Positions 1-8,050 of a stretch of DNA of 37,097 bases are shown piece after piece. Every line of letters begins with the position of its first letter. The stretch's first letter is position 1. The notes below the pieces were generated by a model. The model worked only from the letters and a program-made list of their open reading frames with translations, was not told where the DNA came from and made no database searches. The DNA is from an uncultured Pseudomonadota bacterium (GTDB taxonomy: Bacteria > Pseudomonadota > Gammaproteobacteria > Steroidobacterales > Steroidobacteraceae). Location of the stretch: contig CAJACZ010000272.1 in assembly GCA_903938365.1 (NCBI GenBank), positions 1-37,097 on the forward strand, written 5' to 3'. A program made the position numbers and the translations under genes.

Positions 1-237
1 CGCGCACGATTCATGAACGCGGCGATCACCCTGAGCACCGTGTCCGGTTTCCTGGTCGCGATCGTGGTGCTCATGCTGTTCTTCCGCGCCTTCGTCGGAG
101 CGGACCTCTCCGTGGCCATCGCGGCGACCTTCGTCGCGTCGGTGCTGTGCCTCGCGCTGGCCATGCTCAGTTTCCTCGTCGAGGTGCGCATCGCAACCGT
201 GAGCCTGCGCATCGGGCCACGCGACCCGGACCGCTGA
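1..237 (+). CDS. DUF2721 family membrane protein, C-terminal part (5' end outside window)
   Basis: The reading frame is open to the left edge of the window (Arg-Ala-Arg-Phe precedes the first Met at 13), so the gene probably begins upstream. The visible 78 residues contain two hydrophobic segments, roughly residues 12-32 and 38-62, separated by a short linker with Gly-Ala-Asp. They end in a basic, polar tail. The pattern of Arg-x-x-Met-Asn-x-Ala-Ile-x-Leu-Ser followed by two helices and a Glu-Val-Arg-Ile-Ala segment matches the C-terminal half of DUF2721, a family of about 130-150 residue inner-membrane proteins of unknown function. The stop lies 16 nt before prpB, so the two may be co-transcribed. 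The family call is from memory of its consensus; no function can be assigned. Confidence 0.72.
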   Translation, partial: RARFMNAAITLSTVSGFLVAIVVLMLFFRAFVGADLSVAIAATFVASVLCLALAMLSFLVEVRIATVSLRIGPRDPDR

Positions 238-253
238 ACAGGGGATACACCGC

Positions 254-1156
254 ATGTCCGTTCCCACCGCAATACCCCCCTCAAGTGCCGGCGCCCGCCT
301 CCGATCCGCGGTAGCCGAGGAGCGGCCGCTGCAGGTCGTCGGCGCCATCAACGCCTACACGGCACGGCTGGCGCAGGCCTCGGGCTTCCGCGCCCTGTAC
401 CTGTCGGGCGGCGGCGTGGCGGCCAACTCGCTGGGGCTCCCGGACCTCGGCATCAGCAGCATGGAGGACGTGCTCGTCGACATCCGCCGCATCACCGATG
501 CCTGTCCGCTGCCGCTGCTGGTCGACGCGGACACGGGCTGGGGCGGTGCATTCAACATCGCGCGCACCGTGCGCTCGTTCATCAAGGGAGGCGCTGCGGG
601 GCTGCACATCGAGGACCAGGTCCAGAGCAAGCGCTGCGGCCACCGGCCGGGCAAGGAGATCGTGTCGCTCGAGGAGATGGTCGACCGCATCAAGGCGGCG
701 GTCGACGCGCGCACAGACCCGGGCTTCGTGATCATGGCGCGGACGGACGCCCTGGCCGTCGAAGGGATGGAGCGGGCGATCGAGCGCGCCGTGGCCTGCG
801 TCGAAGCCGGGGCGGACATGGTCTTTCCCGAAGCCATGACCGACATCGCGATGTACCGGCGTTTCAAGGATGCCGTGCAGGTGCCCATCCTCGCCAACAT
901 CACGGAGTTCGGGCAGACCCCGCTCTATTCACGCGACGAACTGGGCGCAGCCGGTGTCGACATCGTGCTGCACTGCTGCTCGGCCTACCGCGCGATGAAC
1001 CTCGCGGCACTCAAGGTCTACGAAGCGATCCGGCGCGACGGCACGCAGCAGAACGTGGTCGACACGATGCAGACCCGGGCCGAGCTGTACCGCCACCTCG
1101 ACTACCACGCCTACGAGTCGAAGCTCGACGCCCTGTTCGCCGCCGGCAGGAAGTGA
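254..1156 (+). CDS. prpB: methylisocitrate lyase (2-methylcitrate cycle)
   Basis: Predicted to cleave 2-methylisocitrate to pyruvate and succinate, the last step of propionate oxidation, in the cytosol. The 300-residue protein aligns along its length with E. coli PrpB. It has the substrate loop [18 protein letters not shown] (about 51-68), the Mg-binding Asp91-Ala-Asp93, the active-site loop Lys126-Arg-Cys128-Gly-His130, and the conserved [20 protein letters not shown] and DTMQTR blocks. A GGGG-containing purine stretch about 9 nt upstream of the ATG fits a ribosome binding site. The usual partners prpC and prpD/acnD are not adjacent. One difference from E. coli is His-Cys-Cys-Ser-Ala-Tyr-Arg near residue 240, where E. 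coli has Tyr-Pro-Leu-Ser-Ala-Phe-Arg. Related PEP mutase/oxaloacetate decarboxylase enzymes are the alternative, but the full-length similarity favours PrpB. Confidence 0.92.
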   Translation: MSVPTAIPPSSAGARLRSAVAEERPLQVVGAINAYTARLAQASGFRALYLSGGGVAANSLGLPDLGISSMEDVLVDIRRITDACPLPLLVDADTGWGGAFNIARTVRSFIKGGAAGLHIEDQVQSKRCGHRPGKEIVSLEEMVDRIKAAVDARTDPGFVIMARTDALAVEGMERAIERAVACVEAGADMVFPEAMTDIAMYRRFKDAVQVPILANITEFGQTPLYSRDELGAAGVDIVLHCCSAYRAMNLAALKVYEAIRRDGTQQNVVDTMQTRAELYRHLDYHAYESKLDALFAAGRK

Positions 1157-1160
1157 CGGG

Positions 1161-2516
1161 TCAGCGGCGCTCCAGGTACCGCCCCAGGCCAGGCGGACCC
1201 ACGATCCGTCCATCCTGCATGACCGGGGTGCCCCGCAGAATCGTGGCGACCGGCCAGCCCGTGAGTTCCCACCCGTCGTAGAGGCTGTAGTCGGAATAGG
1301 AACCGAGCTCGGCCGCCACCACCCGGCGCGTGAGCCCCAGGTCCACCAGGGCGAAGTCCGCGTCCATGCCGATGCGGAACCCGCCCTTGGCCGGCAGCCG
1401 GAAGATGTCGGCGGGCGCGGAGCACAGCAGCTGGGCGATGCGGCGCAACGACAGCCGGCCCTTGTGGTAACCCTCGCCGAGCAGCACCGGCAGGATGGTG
1501 GCGGTCCCCGGGAAGCCCTGCGAGGCCTGCCACATCGGCTTGTCCTTGGTCGCCCTCAGGCGCGGCACGTGGTCGGAGGCGACCACGTCGATCGTGCCGT
1601 CCTCCAGGCCCTCCCACAGGGCAGCGATGTCGTCCTCGGTGCGGAACGGCGGATTGGCCTTGCCGAGGCTGCCGATCGGCGCATCCAGCGAATGCGTCAG
1701 GTAATGCGGGCAGGTCTCGACCCGGATGCGCTCGTAGCGCTGGCGCCAGCGCCGCACTTCGTCGAGCGCCAGCCCGGAACTGAGGTGGGGCACATAGAGG
1801 GTCGCGCCGGTCTGCTCGGCGAAGTAGCAGGCGCGCACCACGCTCTCCGCTTCGGTGAAGGCCGGCTTGGAGAGACACCAGTCGCGCAAGGTGTCGCGGC
1901 CCGCCAGCTGGAACTCGCGGCGCAGGCGATTGACGATCTCGATGTTCTCGGTGTGGATCACCACCGTGACGTCGCCGATCCGCGCCGCCTCCTCGAGCAG
2001 CGCGTAGAGGTAGCCGTCATCGGTGCCGTCCAGCCCCAGGTAGCGCCCCTCCTCGCCCTTGAAGTTCATGAAGTACTTGAACGAACTCACCCCGTAGTCG
2101 GCGACATACGACTCGAGCTCAGCGAGGTGCTGTTCGCTCGCGGTGCTGAAATGGAAGCCGAAATCGACGTGCGCGCGCGCCCGCGCATGGCCGATCTCGC
2201 GATCGAACACGCCCGCGTAGCCGTCGTTGTTCAGGAAGTAGCCGAGCACCGTGGTGAAGCCACCCTGTGCCGCGCAGGCCGTCTCGGTCGTGTACTCGGT
2301 CACCGGCTCCGCAAACCCGAAATGGATGTGCGCATCGATCAGCCCGGGAAAGACGTGCAGCCCCGAGGCGTCGATCCAGTCACGCGTCCACTCACGCGGC
2401 GCGCCGCGCTGCAGCAGCGCGGCGATGCGGCCGTCCTTGATCGCAATGTCCAGCTCCGCGGGCTCGGCGTCCGGGAACACGAGCGTGCCGTTGGCGATGA
2501 TGCAGTCGAAGCGCAT
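1161..2516 (-). CDS. dihydropyrimidinase/hydantoinase-like cyclic amidohydrolase
   Basis: A 451-residue amidohydrolase-superfamily enzyme with every dinuclear zinc ligand of the dihydropyrimidinase/allantoinase/D-hydantoinase group in the expected order. These are His63-x-His65, the lysine to be carboxylated at 147 (SSFKYFM), His188 (VVIHTEN), His244 (VPHLSSG) and Asp315 (VVASDHVP). Such enzymes open cyclic ureides or imides to N-carbamoyl products in the cytosol. The C-terminal strand region (RGTPVMQDGRIVG) is also family-typical. It lies 24 nt downstream of a COG0523 GTPase on the same strand, so the two probably form an operon in which the GTPase delivers zinc. A divergent isochorismatase-like amidohydrolase could act on the ring-opened product. 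The actual substrate (hydantoin, dihydropyrimidine, allantoin or other) cannot be read from the sequence. Confidence 0.85.
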   Translation of the reverse strand: MRFDCIIANGTLVFPDAEPAELDIAIKDGRIAALLQRGAPREWTRDWIDASGLHVFPGLIDAHIHFGFAEPVTEYTTETACAAQGGFTTVLGYFLNNDGYAGVFDREIGHARARAHVDFGFHFSTASEQHLAELESYVADYGVSSFKYFMNFKGEEGRYLGLDGTDDGYLYALLEEAARIGDVTVVIHTENIEIVNRLRREFQLAGRDTLRDWCLSKPAFTEAESVVRACYFAEQTGATLYVPHLSSGLALDEVRRWRQRYERIRVETCPHYLTHSLDAPIGSLGKANPPFRTEDDIAALWEGLEDGTIDVVASDHVPRLRATKDKPMWQASQGFPGTATILPVLLGEGYHKGRLSLRRIAQLLCSAPADIFRLPAKGGFRIGMDADFALVDLGLTRRVVAAELGSYSDYSLYDGWELTGWPVATILRGTPVMQDGRIVGPPGLGRYLERR

Positions 2517-2540
2517 GGGTTGGAGGTCCCTCGTTGGAAT

Positions 2541-3590
2541 TCAGGTGTGTGCGGCCGGGCCCAGGTCGGAGAGCCGGGCTGCCCGGTGAGTGCCGGGTTC
2601 GGCGCCCAGCGCGCGCAGGCTGGCGCGCAATTCGGTGGAGTCGATGTCGCGGTGGATGCAGACCAGCACGGGCCGCGCATCGGCCGTTGCCGCGGCCTCG
2701 AGCGCATACGGCGCCGCAAACACGCCCTGCACGCCCTGCACCACCACGGGCGCCTCGGCGCCCTGGATCCGCACCAGCCCCTTGCAGCGCAGCAGGCGCG
2801 CACCGAAGTGTTCGCGCACCAGTTCGATCCATCCCGCGAGCCCGGCCCAGCTGACGGGCGCATCCAGCAGGAACACGTCGCTGCGGATACGGCCATCGTG
2901 GCGCGCAGCGGGGGCGACTTCGGTGCAGCGCAGGCCTGACCACACGGGCTCGCCGCCGTCAGGCCGTCCCGCGCCGGCGGCAGGCAGCAGCGCCCCGGCG
3001 TCGTCGCCCCGCACGAACAGGTGCGCGCCAGCCGCGGGGTTCAGTGCCCGGAGCCGCGCACGCAGCGCGTCGGGTATGCCGCCACCGCACAGGTCCGTCT
3101 TGGTCACGACGATGCGGTCGGCCAGGCACAACTGAGCCACGGCCTCGGGGTGTTCGTCGAGTTCGGACTCGCCGAGCAGGGCGTCGAGCGTCGCGACGAC
3201 GCCCTCGAGGCGGAAGTCGCGCGCCACGAGCGGGTCGCGCAGCAGCGACTGCAGCGCGGGCGCGGGGTCGACGAGTCCGCTGGTCTCGACCACCACCCGC
3301 GAGAAGGCCGGCAGCAGGCCGCGCAGGCGCCTGGCATGCAGGTCGAGCAGGGTGTCACGCAGCGTGCCGAGCAGGCCGCAGCACAGGCATCCGGAATCGA
3401 GCAGCACGACGTTCTCGGCGGAGCCCGCGACGAGCAGGTGATCGAGGCCGACGTCGCCGAGTTCGTTGACGATCACCACCGTGTCGCGCAGCCGCGGGTC
3501 GCGCAGCGCAGAATTGAGCAGAGTGGTCTTGCCGCTGCCCAGGAAACCGGTGAGCATCGTGACCGGAATTCGTGCTGCAGCCGCCCCCAT
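2541..3590 (-). CDS. COG0523 (CobW/ZigA-type) metallochaperone GTPase
   Basis: A G3E-family P-loop GTPase of 349 residues from the chosen start. It shows Walker A (GFLGSGKTT, 15-23), the metal-binding Gly-Cys-Leu-Cys-Cys-Gly motif (67-72, the CxCC signature of COG0523), a switch segment VVETSGLVDP, and a guanine-specificity motif TKTDL. A CobW C-terminal-like domain (RCKGLVRIQG...VQGVFAAP) sits near residues 260-290. COG0523 proteins use GTP hydrolysis to load Zn, Co or Fe into client enzymes. An earlier ATG at 3629 exists, but the one at 3590 leaves the normal short leader before the P-loop and avoids crowding the divergent gene at 3635. Adjacency to a dinuclear-metal amidohydrolase makes that enzyme the obvious candidate client. 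No Zur-type operator was recognised in the 44 bp divergent gap. Confidence 0.88.
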   Translation of the reverse strand: MGAAAARIPVTMLTGFLGSGKTTLLNSALRDPRLRDTVVIVNELGDVGLDHLLVAGSAENVVLLDSGCLCCGLLGTLRDTLLDLHARRLRGLLPAFSRVVVETSGLVDPAPALQSLLRDPLVARDFRLEGVVATLDALLGESELDEHPEAVAQLCLADRIVVTKTDLCGGGIPDALRARLRALNPAAGAHLFVRGDDAGALLPAAGAGRPDGGEPVWSGLRCTEVAPAARHDGRIRSDVFLLDAPVSWAGLAGWIELVREHFGARLLRCKGLVRIQGAEAPVVVQGVQGVFAAPYALEAAATADARPVLVCIHRDIDSTELRASLRALGAEPGTHRAARLSDLGPAAHT

Positions 3591-3634
3591 CGGGGCAGTG
3601 TAGGGCAGCCCACCAGCGTCCGGAAGCAAACGAC

Positions 3635-4321
3635 ATGAACACGGGCCAGCGACCCTGGGACGGCATCATCGGCGAGGACGAGCAGGCGGCCTATCGGGCC
3701 GCGGGCTTCGGGCGCCCGTCGGGCATGGGCCGCAGGCCCGCGCTGCTGATCATCGACGTGCAGTACCGCACGACCGGCACCCGGCCACAGCCGTTCAGCG
3801 AGTCGATCCGGGAATTCCCGACCAGTTGCGGCGCAGTCGGCTGGGACGCCGTCCGTGCGATCGAGCCCCTGCTCGCGCTGTTCCGCGAGCGCGACTGGCC
3901 CGTGCTCTATCCGCATGTCGCGCCCAAGCGGGCCTATGACGGCGGCCGGCTCGCGGAGAAAATCCCGTCGATCATGGGCATCCCGGCGCAGGGCTATGAA
4001 TTCGTCGCGGAACTCGCGCCGCGCGACTGCGACATCCTGGTGCCCAAGAAGCAGCCCAGCGCGTTCTTCGCCACGGCGCTGGCCAGCCACCTGATCGACC
4101 TCGGGGCAGACACCCTGATCGTGACCGGCTGCACCACCAGCGGCTGCGTACGCGCAAGCGTGGTCGATGCGTTTTCCTACAATTTTCGTGTCACGGTCCC
4201 GGAAGAGTGCGTCTACGACCGCAGCCGGGTGTCGCATGCGGTCAACCTGTTCGACATGTCCGAGAAGTACGCCGACGTCGCGCCGGCAGCCGAGGTCAGG
4301 TCACGGCTGGCCGCGCTCTGA
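3635..4321 (+). CDS. isochorismatase-like cysteine amidohydrolase
   Basis: The 228-residue protein has the cysteine hydrolase fold. The Asp-Lys-Cys triad is visible: Asp41 in LLIIDVQY, Lys138 in the VPKKQPSAFF segment, and Cys171 in TGCTTSGCVRASVVDA, with the preceding TGCTT turn. Family members hydrolyse isochorismate, N-carbamoylsarcosine, nicotinamide, ureidoacrylate or similar amides. The 20-30 residues before the core domain, and the position opposite a hydantoinase-like gene, favour an N-carbamoyl-amide hydrolase over isochorismatase, though this is inference. The longer frame opening at 3572 would overlap the divergent GTPase gene. The ATG at 3635 follows a GGAAG purine run and is preferred. 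Start spacing to the divergent GTPase gene is 44 bp, so the two promoters must be very close or overlapping. Confidence 0.86.
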   Translation: MNTGQRPWDGIIGEDEQAAYRAAGFGRPSGMGRRPALLIIDVQYRTTGTRPQPFSESIREFPTSCGAVGWDAVRAIEPLLALFRERDWPVLYPHVAPKRAYDGGRLAEKIPSIMGIPAQGYEFVAELAPRDCDILVPKKQPSAFFATALASHLIDLGADTLIVTGCTTSGCVRASVVDAFSYNFRVTVPEECVYDRSRVSHAVNLFDMSEKYADVAPAAEVRSRLAAL

Positions 4322-4322
4322 C

Positions 4323-6368
4323 TCAGAAGCGGCGGTCGACGGTCCTCTGGGGCGCCGGTGACGCGGCCGGCAGCGCCTCGAGCCTGGCTTTCAGCATCGG
4401 CGCCAGCGTGCGCGAATACGCTGCCGTGATGTGGCTGTCATCGCGGTAGACGATCACGTTGCCGACCACCGGCGGGCAGAGGCTGGCATCGCAGAAATAC
4501 TCGCTCATGTCGATGAAATGAACGTACGGGACGCGGCTCCGCACCGTGTCCGCGGGGTCGAAGTCGGCGAGCACCACCGAGCGCTTCTGGGAACAGGTGG
4601 CGTGGTCATTGCCCTTCAGGCCCAGGCATTCGGGCACCCAGAATTTCATCCATGGCGTGTCGCGCAGTCCGACCACCTGCAGGCCGGCCGCGTGCAGCTG
4701 CTCCCATCTGCGCAGGTAGCCCTCGGGGACGTGCTCCTGCCCTCCGGAGCCCCTGGTGGAGGTGGTGATGATCAGTTCGGGCCGGTCCTCGAGCAGGATG
4801 CGCAGCGTGGCCTCGTTCCATTCCCTGCACCAGCGATCCTGCTCCGGCTCGCCGGGCACGACAGCCGTGAACAGGCACAGGTTCTTGGTGTAGATGACGA
4901 CGCGCCAGCCCTTCTCGCGCGCGACCAGGTCGATGGCCGGCATCCAGTGGGCCGCATGGGACCCCCCCACCAGCGCAATGGTCTTCGTGCCGCGGGGGTC
5001 ACCATAGATACATCGCTGCCGCTGCCAGTCCGCATCGGGGCGGTAACAACCGTCGTCATAGATCACGGGCCAGTCCTTGGCCACGGCGAGCATTCCCGGA
5101 TAGACAGGCACATTGGTGGGCACCTGGCCCGCGAAATCCGCATGCCAGGCACGCGCTCCGGGATAGTGCGGGTGATCGGCGCCCACGACTCGTTCGTCGT
5201 GGCGCTGCTGGACCGTGACGTAGCCCGCCCACGCCGTCGTGACGAGCAGCGCTGGCGCAAGCGCCAGGGCCACGAACCGGGCCAGCCGAAGCGGGGGCGC
5301 CTGCTCGACCCGCAGGCCGCGCAGCGGCTGATCCACCCAGCGAGTCGTCAGCCGGGCGAGGATCAGCGCAAGGATCAGGATGCCCAGGCCATCGATGAGT
5401 CCGGGCGACTGGTGGCCCGAGAACCATCGATAGAAGACCAGCAGCGGCCAGTGCCAGAGGTACAGGCCGTAGGAAGAATCGCCGAGCCGCATCAACCAGG
5501 GCGTGGCGAGCACCCGATCGGCCCCGAACCGGCTGCCGCTGGTCGCGGCGACCAGGATCAACGCAGCGCAGCCGACCGGCCAGAGCGCCGCGTATCCCGG
5601 GAACACCTGCGATACCTGGAAGATCATGCCGCAGGCCAGGATGCCTGCCAGGCCCACCCAGCCCGCCGCCAGACGGAATCGCTGACGCGCCACCAGCACG
5701 GGGAAGAGCGCCAGCGCCGCGCCGATGCAGAACTCCCAGAGCCGCGTGAAGGTATTGAAATACGCAAAGGCCTGGTCACTGCGTGTGGCCACGATCGAGT
5801 AGACAAACGACGGCACGAAGACCACGGCCAGCAGAACCAGCAGCACCCGGCGGAGCGGCAGCCCCCTGCGGGTACTGACCTTCAGTGCCACCAGGAACGC
5901 CACCGGCCAGGCGAGATAGAACTGCCACTGGATCGACAGTGCCCAGAAATGCCGCGCCGGACCGGCCGTCTGGTCCTGGGTCAGGTAGTCCGCAGCGCTG
6001 AAAGCCAGGTTCCAGTTCTCCACCTGCAGGAGCGAGGCCAGGATCTGGCGGATAGTGTCCTGCCAGATCGGACGCGGCAGCAGAAGGATCGTGGCGACCG
6101 CGATCACCGCGAGGACGATCGAGGCGGCCGGCAGCAGCCGAGCGCTCATGCCGCCCCAGAATCCCCTCAGGTCGACCCGCCCATCGGCCTCGGCGCGCCG
6201 CAGCAGCGAGGTGGTGACCACGAAGGCCGACACGACGAAGAGCACATCCACGCCACCCGAGACCCGTCCAAGCCAGATGTGGTACACCGCCACCAGCAGG
6301 GCTGCGACGGCGCGCAGCCCCTGGATCTCGGGGCGATAGCCGGGACGGGCTGAGGATTCTGCAGACAT
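4323..6368 (-). CDS. acyltransferase-3 (OafA/YrhL-type) with C-terminal SGNH domain
   Basis: A 681-residue integral membrane O-acyltransferase. Residues about 10-380 form the acyltransferase-3 domain with roughly ten membrane segments. His30 lies in LLVAVYHIWLG, and SGGVDVLFVVSAF follows (the usual SGF is SAF here). A conserved LGDSSYGLYLWHWPLLVFY block lies near 295-313. From about residue 400 the protein is periplasmic and ends in an SGNH-hydrolase-like domain. It contains Gly-Gly-Ser470-His (block I, normally GDSH) and DDSHITAAYS near residue 645 (the Asp-x-x-His block V). Such fusions O-acetylate lipopolysaccharide, capsule or peptidoglycan sugars. Start 6368 was chosen because the N-terminus then matches the family. 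The upstream ATG at 6491 would add 41 non-homologous residues and leave only 10 bp to the divergent gene. No sugar-polymer genes are nearby to name the acceptor. Confidence 0.88.
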   Translation of the reverse strand: MSAESSARPGYRPEIQGLRAVAALLVAVYHIWLGRVSGGVDVLFVVSAFVVTTSLLRRAEADGRVDLRGFWGGMSARLLPAASIVLAVIAVATILLLPRPIWQDTIRQILASLLQVENWNLAFSAADYLTQDQTAGPARHFWALSIQWQFYLAWPVAFLVALKVSTRRGLPLRRVLLVLLAVVFVPSFVYSIVATRSDQAFAYFNTFTRLWEFCIGAALALFPVLVARQRFRLAAGWVGLAGILACGMIFQVSQVFPGYAALWPVGCAALILVAATSGSRFGADRVLATPWLMRLGDSSYGLYLWHWPLLVFYRWFSGHQSPGLIDGLGILILALILARLTTRWVDQPLRGLRVEQAPPLRLARFVALALAPALLVTTAWAGYVTVQQRHDERVVGADHPHYPGARAWHADFAGQVPTNVPVYPGMLAVAKDWPVIYDDGCYRPDADWQRQRCIYGDPRGTKTIALVGGSHAAHWMPAIDLVAREKGWRVVIYTKNLCLFTAVVPGEPEQDRWCREWNEATLRILLEDRPELIITTSTRGSGGQEHVPEGYLRRWEQLHAAGLQVVGLRDTPWMKFWVPECLGLKGNDHATCSQKRSVVLADFDPADTVRSRVPYVHFIDMSEYFCDASLCPPVVGNVIVYRDDSHITAAYSRTLAPMLKARLEALPAASPAPQRTVDRRF

Positions 6369-6501
6369 TTGCCGGATGATCGCCCGTCCTGAAACCGCCG
6401 GAAACACCTTTGGGTCGCTTTTGTGAGCTTCGTTCGCCTCAAGCGACGGGCATCCCCGTAGCGCTATCCAGCCGGGCGTCTGCTCGGCCATACTTTACGC
6501 A

Positions 6502-8034
6502 ATGAAACGACGTTCCTTCCTGCAGGCCACCCTCACCGCCGCCGCCGTCGCCCCGGTCGGCGCCCTCTGGTCCCGTGACGCGGCGCTCGCGGCCGAGACC
6601 CCGGTCTACGACCTGATCGTCGTCGGCGCCGGGACCGCCGGCCTGCCTGCCGCGATCTTCGCCTCGAGGCGCGGCGCGAAAGTGCTGATGGTCGATGCGG
6701 CCAAGTCCGTCGGCGGCACGCTGCACCTGGCCAACGGACAGGTCAGCGCCGCCGGCACGCGGCTCCAGCAGGCCCGGGGTATCGTCGACACGACCGATGC
6801 CCACTACGAAGACGTCATGCGGCTCTCGCGCGGCTTCGCCGACCGGGACATCGTCCGCCGCAGTGTCGACGAAGCCCCCGCGACGGTGAACTGGCTGCTG
6901 GACGCCGGTCTGACGCCGCTGGCGAACCATCCGGTCACGGGTGACAGCCCGGGTCGGCCCGCTTACGGTATCCCGCGCTATCTCTGGGCCAAGGAAGAAG
7001 GCCGGGCCATCCTCGCGGTGATCGAGCGCGAACTCGCCCCGGAACTCGCCAGCGGTCGCGTGGTCGCCCAACTCAACACACGCGTGACCGGACTGCTGAC
7101 CAGCGACTCGGGCGCGGTCGAGGGCATCCGCGCCCTCGTGAACCCCGGCGCCCCGGGGGGCGGTCGGGAACTGCTCGCCCGCGGCCGCCATGTGCTGATC
7201 ACCAGCGGCGGCTATGCCATGAACCCCGAGATGTTCGAGCGGCTCTGCGGGCAACCGCCCTACGTCGCCTCGTCCTATCCCTTCTCGCAGGGCCAGGGCC
7301 TGGAGCTGGCGACCTCGGTCGGCGGCTGGCTGCGCGGCCAGGAACTGCACCGCGCCGGCACCGGATCGATCCTGAGCTCCGACCGCTACCCCGCGAAGGT
7401 CTACGCGCGCTTCACCACCTCGCCGCAGCAGCGCCCGCCGTGGGAGATCTGGGTCAATACAGAAGGCCGCCGCTTCGTCCGCGAGGACGAACCGGTCACC
7501 TACGAACGCGAGCGCGCCCTGCTGCGCCAGCCGGATCTGCGCTACGCCGTCGTCTTCGACTCCGAGATCCTGCGCACGGCGCCCCCCGGCATCGCCGGCT
7601 GGAGCCGCGACAAGCTGATGCAGCACTTCGAGTCCCATCCGATGTTCGCGCGCGCCGACACCCTCGAAGCGCTGGCCAGGCGCGCCGGTATCGATCCCGC
7701 GGGGCTGGCCGCCACGGTGGAGCAGTACAACGCAGGCGTGAAGACGCGCTCGGACCCGCTGGGCCGACAGCACATGCCGCTGCCGGTCGCACGCGGGCCG
7801 TTCTTCGCGATCACCCACCTGGGGCATTCAGCGACCTCCTCCGCGGGCGTGGTCGTGGATGCCCAGTTGCGGGTCCTGCGCGGCAGCGGTCAGCCGATTC
7901 CCAACCTCTACGCCGCGGGCGAGGTGCTCGGCAGCGGCGCGACCCTCGGCAACGCCTTCGCGCCGGGCATGATGCTCACCCCGGCGCTGGCCCTGGGCCG
8001 CTGGCTGGGGCAGACCCTGCCCGTGGGGGCCTGA
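6502..8034 (+). CDS. Tat-exported FAD-binding oxidoreductase (fumarate reductase/KstD-like flavoprotein)
   Basis: A 510-residue flavoprotein of the FAD_binding_2 family (fumarate reductase flavoprotein subunit, urocanate reductase, 3-ketosteroid dehydrogenase, tricarballylate dehydrogenase). The N-terminus MKRRSFLQ followed by an Ala-rich stretch and DAALAAE is a twin-arginine signal peptide. The mature protein should therefore fold with its cofactor in the cytosol and work in the periplasm. The Rossmann motif VGAGTAGLPA (41-50) binds FAD, and the C-terminal PIPNLYAAGEVLGSGATLGNAFAPGM closes the FAD site. There is no haem (CxxCH) domain and no adjacent iron-sulphur or cytochrome partner. The C-terminal loop lacks the Asn-Arg-x-Gly-Gly string common in fumarate reductases, so fumarate is doubtful. 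The substrate is unknown. Confidence 0.8.
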   Translation: MKRRSFLQATLTAAAVAPVGALWSRDAALAAETPVYDLIVVGAGTAGLPAAIFASRRGAKVLMVDAAKSVGGTLHLANGQVSAAGTRLQQARGIVDTTDAHYEDVMRLSRGFADRDIVRRSVDEAPATVNWLLDAGLTPLANHPVTGDSPGRPAYGIPRYLWAKEEGRAILAVIERELAPELASGRVVAQLNTRVTGLLTSDSGAVEGIRALVNPGAPGGGRELLARGRHVLITSGGYAMNPEMFERLCGQPPYVASSYPFSQGQGLELATSVGGWLRGQELHRAGTGSILSSDRYPAKVYARFTTSPQQRPPWEIWVNTEGRRFVREDEPVTYERERALLRQPDLRYAVVFDSEILRTAPPGIAGWSRDKLMQHFESHPMFARADTLEALARRAGIDPAGLAATVEQYNAGVKTRSDPLGRQHMPLPVARGPFFAITHLGHSATSSAGVVVDAQLRVLRGSGQPIPNLYAAGEVLGSGATLGNAFAPGMMLTPALALGRWLGQTLPVGA

Positions 8035-8047
8035 GCCGCCTCAGGCC
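8028..8047. terminator. GC hairpin between two convergent genes
   Basis: A perfect 8-bp inverted repeat, GGCCTGAG and CTCAGGCC, with a 4-nt CCGC loop. It spans the stop codon of the flavoprotein (8032-8034) and the end zone of the convergent cysteine synthase (stop at 8051). It has no T-tract on either side, so it is not a textbook intrinsic terminator. The right arm with its flank is duplicated (CCGCCTCAGGC at 8036 and 8047). A stability hairpin or a Rho-assisted bidirectional terminator is the likeliest role. Confidence 0.4.
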
Positions 8048-8050
8048 GCC

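Noticed and set aside
1464-2939. Long plus-strand open frame of 491 codons
   Set aside because: It lies antisense to the amidohydrolase and GTPase genes, is rich in Arg/Gly/His/Gln with no domain, and reflects high GC content.
4431-6353. 640-codon plus-strand open frame
   Set aside because: Antisense to the acyltransferase gene, whose protein has clear membrane helices and active-site motifs; the antisense product is low-complexity and charged.
6439-7827. 462-codon minus-strand open frame
   Set aside because: Antisense to the Tat flavoprotein with its FAD motif and signal peptide; no family features.
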